45,000 nucleotides of DNA from NCBI GenBank assembly GCA_009746045.1, contig RPFO01000590.1:1-45000 (forward strand). The letters are read 5' to 3'. Under the pieces are notes generated by a model that did not search any database, was not told where the DNA came from, and worked only from the letters and a program-made list of their open reading frames with translations. Shown piece by piece: positions 32,401 to 43,649 of this stretch. The position numbers and the translations under genes were made by a program. Position 1 is the stretch's first letter. Every line of letters begins with the position of its first letter. Origin of the DNA: Mesostigma viride. Its lineage: Eukaryota; Streptophyta; Mesostigmatophyceae; Mesostigmatales; Mesostigmataceae.

Positions 32401-35400
32401 CCCCACCTTTGCTCTTGATGGTGTGCCCATGGGGGTAAACGGCCCATATGGCTAAACGGCCCACGGGTAAACGGCCCATATGGCTAAACGGCCCACTGGT
32501 AAACAGCCCATATGTGTGAACGGCCTGTGGGTGGATGGCCCATGGGAAAACGGCCCATATGAGTAAACTGCCAGCCACATGAGTAAGGGTGCAGTGTGGG
32601 GCCAAGCAAGTGCGGCACGTAAATCTGCACTGGTGATCAAAAAGCCCGTTGCCACAAGCCCTCTGGTTCTCAGGTCACCCGTAGTGCCAGTCGCGGTAGT
32701 GGGATACTAGCATCTGCTACTCCTGCATCAGGCCTGTCTCAGACAAGTCCCTCTCTCCCTCGCAACGTGGCCTGTTTGGCGCGGTTGTGGCGCGCATGGG
32801 CGCCTCGCGCGTCCCCAGCACCAGCTCTATCCTCTGCATGGGCATGCGGACCCAGCCCTCCACCGCTCAACCACCTACCATTATGTCTAAAACAATTTGG
32901 CACCCTGACAAGCCACTACAAGCATGCCCCGCCCATGCCACCATCCCTTCTCGCCCGCCCCCCCCCCGGGTCCCAGGCCGTACGCCAGAAGCGCACGCTC
33001 AAGAAGTGCTACTACTCGTGGCTGCGGCTAGTCGTGGATGCGCGCGCCGCCACCTCAGCGCTCCTTCGCCGCGCGCTGGCCATGGCCGAGAAGCACCGAC
33101 GGGGGCGCATGCAGCTCAACTTCAAGAAGTGGCGGGAGATCGCATCGGGGCCCAACAGCCGGCTCAACCTGCTGCTGCGACACGAGCGCCGCAGTCGGGA
33201 GGCCATCGAGCGCCTGCGCAGCATGGCCAGGGAGACGGGCTGGTCCGGCAGCATCAGCCGCGAGATGGTGCGGCGCGAGCTGCACAACGAGGCCGAGACG
33301 ATCATTAGAGCCCTCGTCCAGCGGAACGCCAAGCGGCGCACACTCACCACGTGGGCGGGATGGGTGCGCCTTCGCGCCATCGTGCGGTCCATGTCCCTGC
33401 AGACGCTGCAGAGGGAGCGGTCGGGCTACTGCACCAAGGTGGGTGGGGTTGGGTGGGCGGGTGGGGTGGGGTAGAGTGGGGTGGGGTTGGGTGGGGATGG
33501 GGTGGAAGGGGTGGGGGGTGGGGGGGGGGGTGGGGGGTGAGGGGGTGGGGCGGGGATGGGGTGGAAGGGGTTGGTTGGGGGATTGGGGTGAGGGTGGGGT
33601 GGGGTGGGGGGGATGGGGTGGAAGGGGATGGTTGGGGGATTGGGGTGAGGGGGGGGGGGTGATCGTACGCTAATCCCTCCATATCCCAATACTCCTCACG
33701 CGCCCTCTCAGGCTCGACCTTCCACCTCTCTGCATATCCCGGAATCCCTGGAGCTGGAGCTCATGGTATGCACCGCGTCGCTCCCCCACAGGTTGGCGCT
33801 CCTCTCACTCTCATTAAAACGCCTGATGTATAAATATATGATGTATAAACGCCATTCAATCCTTTTTTTTTTTTTCAATTCCATATTTTAATAATCATCC
33901 TTCTCTTTCTTCATCATGAGCTGCGCAAAAAGACAACACTTGCCAGCTGCCAAGTCTCCTCCCCAGTATGCTGCGTCTGTTTTGGCCATACTATGCCAGC
34001 CATCTCCACTGCACCCCCCTCTAAGGCCAGGGCACGTCCCAGCCCCTAGCCACGTCCCAGGTCTAGTCCGATTCCTGGACTAGACCGCACAATTTTTCTT
34101 GAACCCTTTAACCTAGCCCCCTGGTATAGCAGATTCTGTGTCTTCTCCATTACCCTACGACTAGCTATCACCCTGTGACTAACTATCACCCTAGGAATAA
34201 CTAATACCCTAGGACTAACTATCACCCTGAGACTAGCCATCGCCCCATGACTAACCCTACAACTATCACCTTACGACCATGTCCCTATGATTATCACGAC
34301 TTGCTATCACCCTGTGACTAACCTCTGCAGGACCATGGCGGCCCCCTTCTTCTTCTCCCCCCCCCCCCCCAACCCCCCTGGCAGGTGTTTGCGGCGTTCC
34401 AGATGGCAGTGCGTGACCGGCAGCAGCAGTGGGGCCCCTACTGGCCGCGCCGCCGCCTGTGGGTGGCCGCGCGCCGCAAGGGCCGAATCGTCAAGCTGCG
34501 CTTCTTCTTCTCACAATGGGCCAAGCTGGGCACGCGTGCGCTCAAGCTGCGCAGGTTCCGCCAGCGCCAACGTAAGGGGGGGGGGGGGGCGGTGCTGGCA
34601 GGTTACTAGAGGGGGGGGCGGCTGGCGTGGGATTTAGGGGGGAGGGGGGAGCTCAGGAGGGGAGTGGGAGGGCTCCATCTGTTGGTCATGCGTATGTGTA
34701 GGTGGTGGTAGAGAGGCCTGCTGGCCTTGCTGGCCTGTGGTGGTCAGCCATGCACGTTGCTCGAGAAATGCCTGATTTCTGGCCTTTATTTTTCTTCCCT
34801 GGCTGCGTATCGTTAGACAGGAGTTTATTTCATGCTCGCAACCAGTGTACCACGCCTGGATTTGCTGACCCAGCATGTGCTTTGTTTGCATTCTCTTCTC
34901 CTGGCACCTGCCCCGCGTCGCTGCAGACCTGCGCACCCTCTCCCTCTACCTTTACCGCTGGCGGGAGGCGCTGCGGCTGAACCGGCAGACGCGCCGCCAG
35001 GTCATCGACAAGTGGATCGCCATCGGCCGTGCCACCGACCTGCAGCCGGTCAAGTACGCACAAAAAGCTATCAGCTTTTTCTGCCCAAAGCTTCTGCTCA
35101 GGAACATGGTTTCAGGTTTTCTACCCAAAGCATCTGTTCAGGAACATGGCTTCAGGTTTCTGCCCAAAGCATCTGCTCAGGAACATGGTTTCAGGTTTCT
35201 GCCCAAAGCATCTGCTCAGGAACATGGTTTCAGGTTTCTGCCCAAAGCTTCTGCTCAGGAACATGGTTTCAGGTTTTCTGCCAAAAGCATCTGCTCAGGA
35301 ACATGGTGTCAGGTTTTCTGCCCAAAGCATCTGCTCAGGAACATGGTTTCAGGTTTCTGCCCAAAGCATCTGCTCAGGAACATGGTTTCAGGTTTTCTGC

Positions 35401-38400
35401 CCAAAGCATCTGCTCAGGAACATGGTGTCAGGTTTTCTGCCCAAAGCATCTGCTCAGGAACATGGTGTCAATGTGGTTCGGGGCGCGGCTTGGAGACTCC
35501 ACATAGTTTACTGAACGGGGTCCTAGGCCCAGGCAGGTTTCGGCAGCTGCCATACACTTCCCTTTTGCCGTTCTTATGTCGGTATCACGGGGGCGTATGC
35601 CTGTGGCACGTGTCCTAAGGCAAGCACGCCCATTCTGCCCTCAGATCTCACAACACGGCATCATCGCCAAATCCTCTTTGCCACTATTCTACCTTTGACT
35701 ACGTAGTATACCTGTGACTTGCCTGTATGTCCTGCCAGTGGCCCTGGCGTCCCCGAAATGTATGCATGGCGCGGTAATGGGCAGTCGTGTTTACTTGTGC
35801 CACTTTGCAAGGCTCCCTTCAATTGTTTCACGAGGTTGGACGGGCCCTATGCGTCGCCAAGGTCCTGTGCTTCCTAATGCCTCTGGCTCGTTTTCCCTGT
35901 GGTGACCACCTCGGATGGACGTCTGCAAAATCGTGCAAGGCCCTGTGGTCGCACGTCCGAGGGGCAAAGTACCCACTCTCCCCTCCCTTGTTGCGTGACC
36001 CGTGGTGCCCGCTGTCAACCATCCCCGTCCCACATGCTGTAACCAACGAATTCATCCCCTTGACCTATCGCCTCGATCTTGACCCTTGCTCGTCGTGCGG
36101 CACCCGTCCCTGTATTCGCGCAGGCGGTGGCGGATGGCAGTCATGGAGGCCAAGGTGCTGCGGCGCGCACAGGAGCGGGCGGCAGAGAACATGCGACGGT
36201 GAGCCCAGGGGGATGGGGGGAGGCCAGGGGGGGTTGTATCGAAACAGGCGGGGCAAATTTGGCTGGGGTGTCTGCAGTGGATGCGTGACACCTGGCAGCT
36301 GGTTCGCATAGGCGGTGTGGAGGGGCAAACGGGCAGGAGAGAGCGCTGGGAACTGGGGGGTACAGTGGAGCATAGGCTGCCTCGTGCGGTTGGTATGGTG
36401 GTGAGAGAGCCTGGATGGCTTTTCCCCCATGCTGCAGAGTCGGATTAGTGTACGGTGAAATGTGGGACAAGCGAGAGCGAGCCATGCATGCTCGCGTGCA
36501 CACACATATGAAGAAAGGCAGGCAGGCAGGCAGGCAGGCAGGCAAGCAGGCATGCAGGCAGAGAGAATGTCTTTGTGTGTGCGTGCGTACCCCAGCAGGT
36601 GAGATGAAAGAATCGTCTGCCACTGCCACTTTGGCTCAGGTGAGATGAATGCATCCACTTCCACTTTTGCTCACCTGCCCCTGGCTTGCACGATGGGATG
36701 ATGCCAACCACCGCAGGCGGAGGACAAAGAACTTGCTGTGGGAGCACTTCTGCATCTGGCGCGGCAGGCTGCAGAGCAAGGCAGCAGCGGCGGCGGGCGG
36801 GAACCCCCCTGATGCCTCAGGTAGCACCGCAGGGACCCACTTTCGAGGCCGGCGCGTGGCGGGGGACGGCGGGGTCCCCGATGTGGCGCTTCTTCGGAGC
36901 GACTCCCTCGCCAAGGACAGCAAGGTAGGCCGCACCTACCTCGGGCCATGGGCGAACGGGTAGGCCTTCTCGTTGCACAAGAAGCGAAGTTTGATTTAAT
37001 CCACCTGGAATTTGCATCACATTTTACTCCCAATTAAGGGGCTGCCCCCTGGCAAGTTGGGCACACAAATAGGCCGCGTTTGTCTTGGGCCCAAGAGCAG
37101 ACAGGAACACTGCATCTGACAGGCATGATGGACCCTGCGCGACCATTTCACACCTGCGTTGCATCCAGAACAGGCAGGTGCGCGACTCCTCTCTGCAGGT
37201 GGTGGCACAGGGGAACGCAGCCACATGGTTCAGGGTGCGGAGTAGGCCATGTAGGATGTGGCAGCTGGTGCGCCTGTCTGCCGTGTATGAGGGTTGGGAA
37301 GAGAAGCAGGTGGGTAGGTGGCTACATCGGTCATCTGTTGTGCAGCCAAAGCCGCTGGATGTTCCACGTTGGGGACTTGTGCCTACTGGGTGTACCAAGC
37401 GGGCCGACGGTCCCGGGAGGGCTGGGGTGAGGGGCCTCTTGTGGAACTACCACCCCCAGTCTCGTGCATGACCAGCCAGCGCTTCCGCTAATGTACCATT
37501 TTACCCAAGGTTGACGCAAACATGAGAAATTCTTGATTAAAGTCAGCACCTTGACGCCGTTTTTTGTTTGCGAAAAGTCAACATTTTTAGGCGCATGAAC
37601 TGGTCAAAAGTCAACTTGTTTACGAGCATGATTGAGGGGGCCAGCATCAACCCTGACTCTGGGTAAGGGCACGGCGTCAATAATAGTACATGCAATCTGA
37701 TGTGATAGTACGTGCAATAAACCCTGTTTGTACAGAGCTACCTGGTTCGACGCTTACAGCCCCGACCAGTTTGCCAACAAAGTTACCAGCCCAGTAGTGG
37801 CGTTGTTTTAAGCAACATGAGATATGCTTCGAGTGGGTACCCCCATCCATAGAAGGACGAAACGCTGCATGGAGGGAAAATCAAATTATTTACGCAACGC
37901 CGGGGCGAAGTCAACATTTTGACGGAAGAATCGGGCTGAGACGTCAAAATAATGACATTTGCCAAAAATCCTTAGCAGAGGCACCATGAGCAGCACTAAA
38001 CGTACCCAAAATTTGTGTCTGGTGCTATCTGCAGGTGACATGGCGTCCCATTTCAGTGTACCCTTTGGCACGCGTGCCTGATGCTACCGCTTTGCAATGC
38101 AAACGCCCTGTTTTACTTTTTGTGGGGGGAGTAGGGTGGGGCCTTGGTCTGCATGTCTTGCCTTGCTTGCTCTGCATGTCTTGCCTTGCTTGCATGCCCC
38201 ACTTTGGCCTGATCCATGACCCACCCATCCACCGGCTGGTTGCCCCGCTTGGCTTACCGTGCCCGAATGCTGCATGCTGCATCCGGCACTGGCACACGAT
38301 ACCTGCACTCGACGTTTGCACCCGGCACGTGCACTCGACGCTACCCCGGCACGTGCAGGCGGCGCTGGCAGCAATCACCGCGGAGCTTTCATCCGTCAAC

Positions 38401-41400
38401 CAGCGGCTTGCGACCGTCACCGCGCAGGCAGCCAGCTCGTCAGGTGCCCATCATCCAAACAACAACGGTATGAATGGAGCGTCTTCTGAACAACATGCTG
38501 TGGCGACATTTGTACTTAAATGAAGTCCTTTGATTGACTACGCGGTGCGCTGAGCCCCTGGGAGCATGGTCTGTCGGCTGTCTCAGGGATAATGCGCTAT
38601 CTGCCATCATGCTACTAAGATCACTGTACTGATCATTTAGAGTAGTGCAGTCACTGTACATAGTCGTCGTAGTAGCACACTTGCTGTACGGCACCGCTGT
38701 GCATGCCAACATTGCCTTTCTACATCATGAAAGGAAGCATGCACGGTGGTGTCCACACGGCCGTGTGTGTCCACGTGCGCTGAGATGTGTGTGCGTGCGC
38801 CCGCATTTCCTTTGTGGTCGGAATCATCGGATTCCATGGTTAGTTTAGGCATTTCCACTTACGTATTTTGCCAGGTGCCCATCCACCAGGACCTGGACAT
38901 GCCATGTACAGCACGCCAGTGAGCAGTCGCCACCACTAGCGGCAACACCGTAGTGGCTCTTACAAATGTACGCTTAATTAGCGTACGAGGGCTTTTTGGG
39001 ATTTTTGTCACACGTACGGGAACTTTCGGGAATTTTAATTTCTGCGCGTAGGTATATCGTAAGGTATATCGTAAGGGTATATCTTCCACCCCATGCCGGG
39101 CCCACAGCGCTCCGATAGATCATGATGGTGCAGGTGCCCTTGGTGCACCTAGAGCAGGTGTAGTTTACATCCTACCCTTGCAGGAAGTAGCCCAGAATGT
39201 ATTAAAAGCCATATGCCCCTTCTCAGGGCTATGTGCTACATGTACTCCCAACGGGGTCATGTTCCTAATTAATTAAGTAATTAATATCGTAAGGGTATAT
39301 CGTAAGGGTATATCGTAGATATATTCGAGAGACAGTACCTTGGGCGCGCTGCGCCAATAGCCACACGGTAGGCCCTCATATTTATAGCCACATGGTAGGC
39401 CCTCATATGTATAGCCACATGGTAGGCCCTCATATGTATAGCCACATGGTAGGCCCTCATATGTATAGCCACATGGTAGGCCCTCATATGTATAGCCACA
39501 TGGTAGGCCCTCATATCTATAGTCATATGGTAGGCCCTCATATTTATAGCCACATGGTAGGCCCTCATATGTATAGCCACATGGTAGGCCCTCAGATGTA
39601 TAGCCATATGGTAGGCCCTCATATGTATAGCCACATGGTAGGCCCTCAGATGTATGCCACATGGTAGGCCCTCATATGTATAGCCACTGGTAGGCCCTCA
39701 TATGTATAGTCATATGGTTGGCCCTCATACGTATAGGCCCTCCTATCGCAGCATCTGAAGGTGATATCTTGGGATGCACGAGGCCGCAAGGAGTGTTTTT
39801 CCCGGCCTGTATGGGGTCCATTCGTATGTAATCAAGCGTGCTGATGTAAGAGCCACTACGGTACTAAAACACATGGCTACGGATCACCTTCATGTGCACC
39901 TGCGACCACTTGAAATTAGGTAGCTAGTAGTAATGGTGCTTGGAACAGGCAGGTGCGCCTGTTATCGTGTGCATGCTGCTGGTGGCCTGTCATCGTGTGC
40001 ATGCTGCTGGTGGCCTGTCATCGTGTGCATGCTGCTGGTGCGCCTGTTGTCGTGTGCATGCTGCTGGTGCGCCTGTTATTGTGTGCATGCTGCTGGTGGC
40101 CTGTTGTCGTGTGCATGCTGCAGGTGCGCCTGTTATCGTGTGCATGCTGCTGGTGGCCTGTCATCGTGTGCATGCTGCTGGTGGCCTGTCATCGTGTGCA
40201 TGCTGCTGGTGGCCTGTTATCGTGTGCATGCTGCAGGTGGGCCTGTCATCGTGTGCATGCTGCTGGTGGCCTGTTATCGTGTGCATGCTGCTGGTGCGCC
40301 TGTTATCGTGTGCATGCTGCTGGTGCGCCTGTTATCGTGTGCATGCTGCTGGTGGCCTGTCATCGTGTGCATGCTGCTGGTGGCCTGTCATCGTGTGCAT
40401 GCTGCTGGTGGCCTGTCATCGTGTGCATGCTGCTGGTGGCCTGTCATCGTGTGCATGCTGCTGGTGGCCTGTCATCGTGTGCATGCTGCTGGTGGCCTGT
40501 TATCGTGTGCATGCTGCTGGTGGCCTGTCATCGTGTGCATGCTGCTGGTGGCCTGTCATCGTGTGCATGCTGCTGGTGGCCTGTTATCGTGTGCATGCTG
40601 CTGGTGGCCTGTCATCGTGTGCATGCTGCAGGTGCGCCTGTTATCGTGTGCATGCTGCTGGTGGCCTGTCATCGTGTGCATGCTGCTGGTGGCCTGTTAT
40701 CGTGTGCATGCTGCTGGTGGCCTGTCATCGTGTGCATGCTGCTGGTGGCCTGTCATCGTGTGCATGCTGCTGGTGGCCTGTCATCGTGTGCATGCTGCTG
40801 GTGGCCTGTTATCGTGTGCATGCTGCTGGTGGCCTGTCATCGTGTGCATGCTGCAGGTGCGCCTGTTATCGTGTGCATGCTGCTGGTGGCCTGTCATCGT
40901 GTGCATGCTGCTGGTGGCCTGTCATCGTGTGCATGCTGCTGGTGGCCTGTCATCGTGTGCATGCTGATGGTGGCCTGTCATCGTGTGCATGCTGCTGGTG
41001 GCCTGTCATCGTGTGCATGCTGCTGGTGGGCCTGCATGTCATGGCCTGTGCCCATGTATGCACCCGCTGCAAAAGATGTGTTCCCATGGCCTGCGCCCCT
41101 ATATGTCACCAGCACCTGTCTTCACGGCGTGCCATGTGCCTCTTCCTTCTCCCATCTGTCACCCTCAGCGGGGGCCATGCCAGGGGCCACACGACCGTTC
41201 GACGGCGCATCCGGCGACGGCAGGAGGTGAGCGGCCATGCAGGCCCCCCCTGCTGCGCGCTGCCTTGTGGCAACTGCCCCACATAGTGTGGTGTCGCCTG
41301 CCTCTCGCGCACGGTGCTGCGTTCCCTGCCCTTGTCCCCACACTGTCGCCTGCCTCTTGCGCACGCTGCTGCGTGCCCTCTCGGCCCCCACGCTGCCGCC

Positions 41401-42464
41401 TGCCTCTTGCGCACGGTGCCGCGTCCCCTGCCCTTGCCCCCACACTGTCGCCTGCCTCTTGTGCACGCTGCTGCGTCCCATGCCCTTGCCCCCACGCTGA
41501 TGCCTGCCTCTTGCGCACGGTGCTGCGTTCACTGCCCTTGTCCCCACGCTGTCGCCGGCCTCTTGCAAAAACTTGCCCCAATTCATAGCCTGGTATCGGT
41601 TACCCATGTTTGCTTGGTATTGCCTATCTATTTCCATCTTGATCCTCTACAGCCAATCTCTCCCCACATGGCACAGTATCACATATATATAGTACCCACG
41701 GGATGCTGCACTGCCTGTTTAGAGTGCTGCTGGCTACTGACTGTTTTATTACGTTTGCCATAGCTCCAGTAACCCTAGTTGCCAGCATTACGATCTGCCC
41801 AGTCGGCAGGTGGCGCATGAGGAGTACATATAATCCTAAATGCACCATATCCATGGCAGGGGTGGCCCCAAAGCCCCCCGCGGTGTCACCAGCATGCTCC
41901 GAGCAACCTTGGAAGTCGCAAGCAGCCGGGCTCCTGGAGAGAAGCAGATTCGTCACGGGCACATTTCTGTCCTGGACGTGATTGGACTCTCGATACAGCA
42001 GCGCAGGTATTTCTTTCAGTCACCCACCAACTCTTTAGTCATGGCCAACCCAGCCTCCTTAACAAGTCTACCACCCTCCCCCTTACCATGCCCCCACCCG
42101 CTTTCGTCCGTCCGGTGGCTCTCCCTGGCCCTTCAGGTACGTTCCACCCCCCTCTGGTGGCACCGACGCGGACGAGGAGTTGCGCCGGCTGTACCGCATG
42201 GTGGACTCCATATCCGGCCGCCTGAACGAGCTGATATCCGAGCCCCCGCCGACCGTGGGCAACAGCGGCCCCGAGGAACCGACACCAGCACCGGTAGTGG
42301 TGGAACCTTTGCCCGTGGTGAACGTGCCGGCGCCGGCTGTGACGTACGGTAGCCGCCCGGCCGTGCAGGGAGGTGTGCTAGGGGATCCGCTACTGAGGGC
42401 CATGTGCCGGAGAACGCTGCCACCGAGCCCACTGTCACAGGCTGGGGCAAATGCTCATCGATGA
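29495..42464 (+). CDS. IQ-motif and Sfi1-like Trp-repeat protein (centrin/calmodulin binding type), 5' incomplete
   Basis: Exons with matching phases: 29495-29945 (end uncertain), 30416-31216, 31957-32112, 32977-33438, 33712-33765, 34385-34571, 34927-35053, 36124-36198, 36717-36924, 37199-37309, 38359-38443 and 38875-38918. Likely 3' exons are 41169-41226, one ending at 42006 and 42137-42464 (stop TGA); the link across 39-41.8 kb is unsure. The N-terminal part is disordered and Gly/Ser/Met-rich. An IQ motif spans an intron: AATRIQ joins AIVRGWMVRARYKKALWAMK. Trp-centred helical units follow: KCYYSWLRLV, LNFKKWREIA, LTTWAGWVRL, LRFFFSQWAKLG, LSLYLYRWREAL, VIDKWIAIGRA and LWEHFCIWRGRL. Spacing and pattern fit Sfi1 repeats, which load centrin along a long helix at spindle poles and basal bodies. 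The end is helical (LRRLYRMVDSISGRLNELI) then Pro-rich. Centrin binding and basal-body location are inferred. Introns carry several minisatellites. Confidence 0.72.
31583..31619. repeat. perfect 17-bp-arm hairpin in an intron
   Basis: catgtctcccatcgcga, 3 nt, then tcgcgatgggagacatg. It lies in the intron that separates the two halves of the IQ motif. Confidence 0.85.
32432..32575. repeat. degenerate 14-18-bp tandem repeat
   Basis: About nine imperfect copies of gtaaacggcccatatg with variants (cacggg, cactgg, tgtgtg). It is intronic in the Sfi1-like gene. Confidence 0.75.
33440..33659 (+). repeat. G-rich intron tract, quadruplex-prone
   Basis: Starting at the donor GTGGGTGGGG, the intron is about 220 bp of GGTGGGG-type runs with GGATGGGGTGGAAGGGG repeats. 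Dozens of G3+ runs on the sense strand would allow G-quadruplexes in DNA or pre-mRNA. Confidence 0.85.
34126..34330. repeat. 18-bp degenerate tandem repeat
   Basis: Seven to nine copies of actaactatcaccctagg with substitutions, in the intron before the exon at 34385. Confidence 0.7.
35080..35470. repeat. 40-bp minisatellite, ten copies
   Basis: The unit is about tgcccaaagcatctgctcag followed by gaacatggtttcaggtttt, 39-40 bp, starting about 30 bp after the donor at 35054. Each copy contains TTTCAG|GT, an acceptor-like and donor-like junction. It is intronic. Confidence 0.9.
36515..36562. repeat. (GGCA)n microsatellite
   Basis: About ten GGCA units with AAGC and ATGC interruptions, in the intron before the exon at 36717. 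Confidence 0.85.
39084..39285 (+). mobile_element. dispersed repeat family R1, copy 4, with target duplication
   Basis: A 202-bp insertion starting ttccaccccat and ending taattaagtaattaat. It carries tggtgcaggtgcccttggtg, caggaagtagcccagaatgt, ccatatgccccttctcaggg and an actcccaacggggt stem-loop. It is flanked by 16-bp copies of atcgtaagggtatatc at 39068-39083 and 39286-39301. The host sequence is itself a short tandem repeat, so part of the match could be older. It lies in an intron of the Sfi1-like gene if the 3' exons belong to it. Confidence 0.75.
39354..39739. repeat. 27-bp minisatellite, about 14 copies
   Basis: Unit tatagccacatggtaggccc plus tcatatg, with few variants. Since 27 is a multiple of three, both strands stay open (MVGPHMYSH and its complement HMRAYHVAI), but nothing suggests that they are translated. 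Confidence 0.9.
39951..41035. repeat. 28-bp minisatellite, about 39 copies
   Basis: Unit tgctggtggcctgtcatcgt plus gtgcatgc. Variants alternate mainly at ggtggcctgtcatc/ggtgcgcctgttatc and ctgctgg/ctgcagg. All three forward frames are open because the unit has no stops and a length not divisible by three. I read it as non-coding. Confidence 0.92.
41292..41572. repeat. about 52-bp minisatellite, five copies
   Basis: Unit cctgcctcttgcgcacggtg, ctgcgttccctgcccttgtc, cccacactgtcg, with small length changes. It follows the 28-bp array by about 250 bp. Confidence 0.8.
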
Positions 42465-43340
42465 GATGATTGGTGTGCACGCTACGGCGCTGCAAATGAG
42501 TGTCCAGAACCCAGCAGCTTGTCAAGCGAATGAACCCCAGTAACTTGGTTGATTACATCTCCTAGGATGCTCTTGGTTACAAATGTTGGCCATGGTCATT
42601 TGGACAGGCCGGCCGGCAGGAAACTTTACAATGTCATCTTTTATTATCTACTACAAGAAACTTGGCAAAACTATCTTTAAGCCATTAATATGGTGTTTTC
42701 TTTATCAATGAGAAAAACAGTGCAGGCTTATTCAATCTGCCAGGAGATCCGTATTGGGTTTAAAAGTCAGGCAGCATGCCATGATCTTTGCCGCGTTTCA
42801 TGATTCGTCACGATGATTGAGATGCATGGAGCTCGAAATGTGGTTTACGGGTGAAGGTTGTTTTGAAGTGTAAATTATTTTATCTATTCATTAAATGAGT
42901 ACTACTAATTAGCGCATGCATATCGAGAAATAATGGTGCAGTGAGATGGAAACTCATGGAATGGATGGGGCTAGTTGCATGTCCGATGACCTGATCTACG
43001 CTGGCCAACGAATGGGACAATTATACACCGGCCTATTCACGTTCAAATGTCTCTTGTTCGCGGCCGGCTGCCGGGCTGCCAAGCCATTCCTACGTTCAGT
43101 GAGACAACCGAAAACGCGGATACTGGGTAAAGCTGGGTAATTACGCGATTCCTGAAGACGTGTCGGCCATGAGCAGTCGACCGTCCGTCAGCAACCACAT
43201 GCAAGACTTGCATGACATAAACTTGATAGTTCTAACGAATCACTCACAGGCGTATTAGCTCGTACCAGACCAGACCTGTAGTATGGTGTGTTAAACACAA
43301 ATTGGTATCTGATGCCGATTGTAAGCCGGTCACGAACCAT
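42465..43340. other. non-coding 3' flank, AT-richer
   Basis: No gene is supported. A TGTAA motif at 42869-42873 lies about 400 bp after the stop of the Sfi1-like gene and could be a poly(A) signal if this is a volvocine-type alga. The left part of a tRNA-derived SINE may extend into the last 150 bp. Confidence 0.35.
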
Positions 43341-43346
43341 GCAGCA

Positions 43347-43422
43347 AGTCTTGAAACGGGAATTGAACCCGCAACCACTGGCGTGACAGGCCAGCACTCT
43401 AACCTTGGCTTCGTGCCGACTT
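43347..43422 (-). mobile_element. tRNA-Asp-like sequence, probably the head of a SINE or a tRNA pseudogene
   Basis: Read on the minus strand it has a box A-like D arm (ggttagagtgctgg), a perfect 5-bp anticodon stem (CTGGC/GCCAG) with loop CTGTCAC giving anticodon GTC (Asp), and a T arm with box B (gcgggttcaattcccgt). I cannot pair a 7-bp acceptor stem (the 3' side would be TTCAAGA), so it is not a working tRNA. A tRNA-derived SINE with its body to the left is the likeliest reading. Confidence 0.6.
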
Positions 43423-43440
43423 CCTGTCCAGAGTTTACAG

Positions 43441-43644
43441 ACCGACCGACCGACCGACCGACCGACCGACCGACCGACCGACCGACCGACCGACCGACCG
43501 ACCGACCGACCGACCGACCGACCGACCGACCGACCGACCGACCGACCGACCGACGACCGACCGACGACCGACCGACCGACCGACCGACCGACCGACCGAC
43601 CGACCGACCGACCGACCGACCGACCGACCGACCGACCGACCGAC
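43441..43644. repeat. (ACCG)n array
   Basis: About 51 units of ACCG, with two units short of one C near 43552-43566. Confidence 0.95.
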
Positions 43645-43649
43645 GGGCA

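Noticed and set aside
32767-32976. Extra coding sequence upstream of the exon at 32977 (LARLWRAWAPRA)
   Set aside because: It contains one Trp unit-like stretch, but the flanking exons already join in phase without it and the acceptor before it is poor. Left open as a possible alternative exon.
39354-41035. CRISPR-like look of 27-28-bp repeats
   Set aside because: The units are head-to-tail with no unique spacers, in a eukaryotic intron-like region; they are minisatellites.
39933-41286. Three long overlapping Cys/Val/His-rich reading frames
   Set aside because: All three frames are open only because a 28-bp unit without stops repeats; there is no domain or codon preference.
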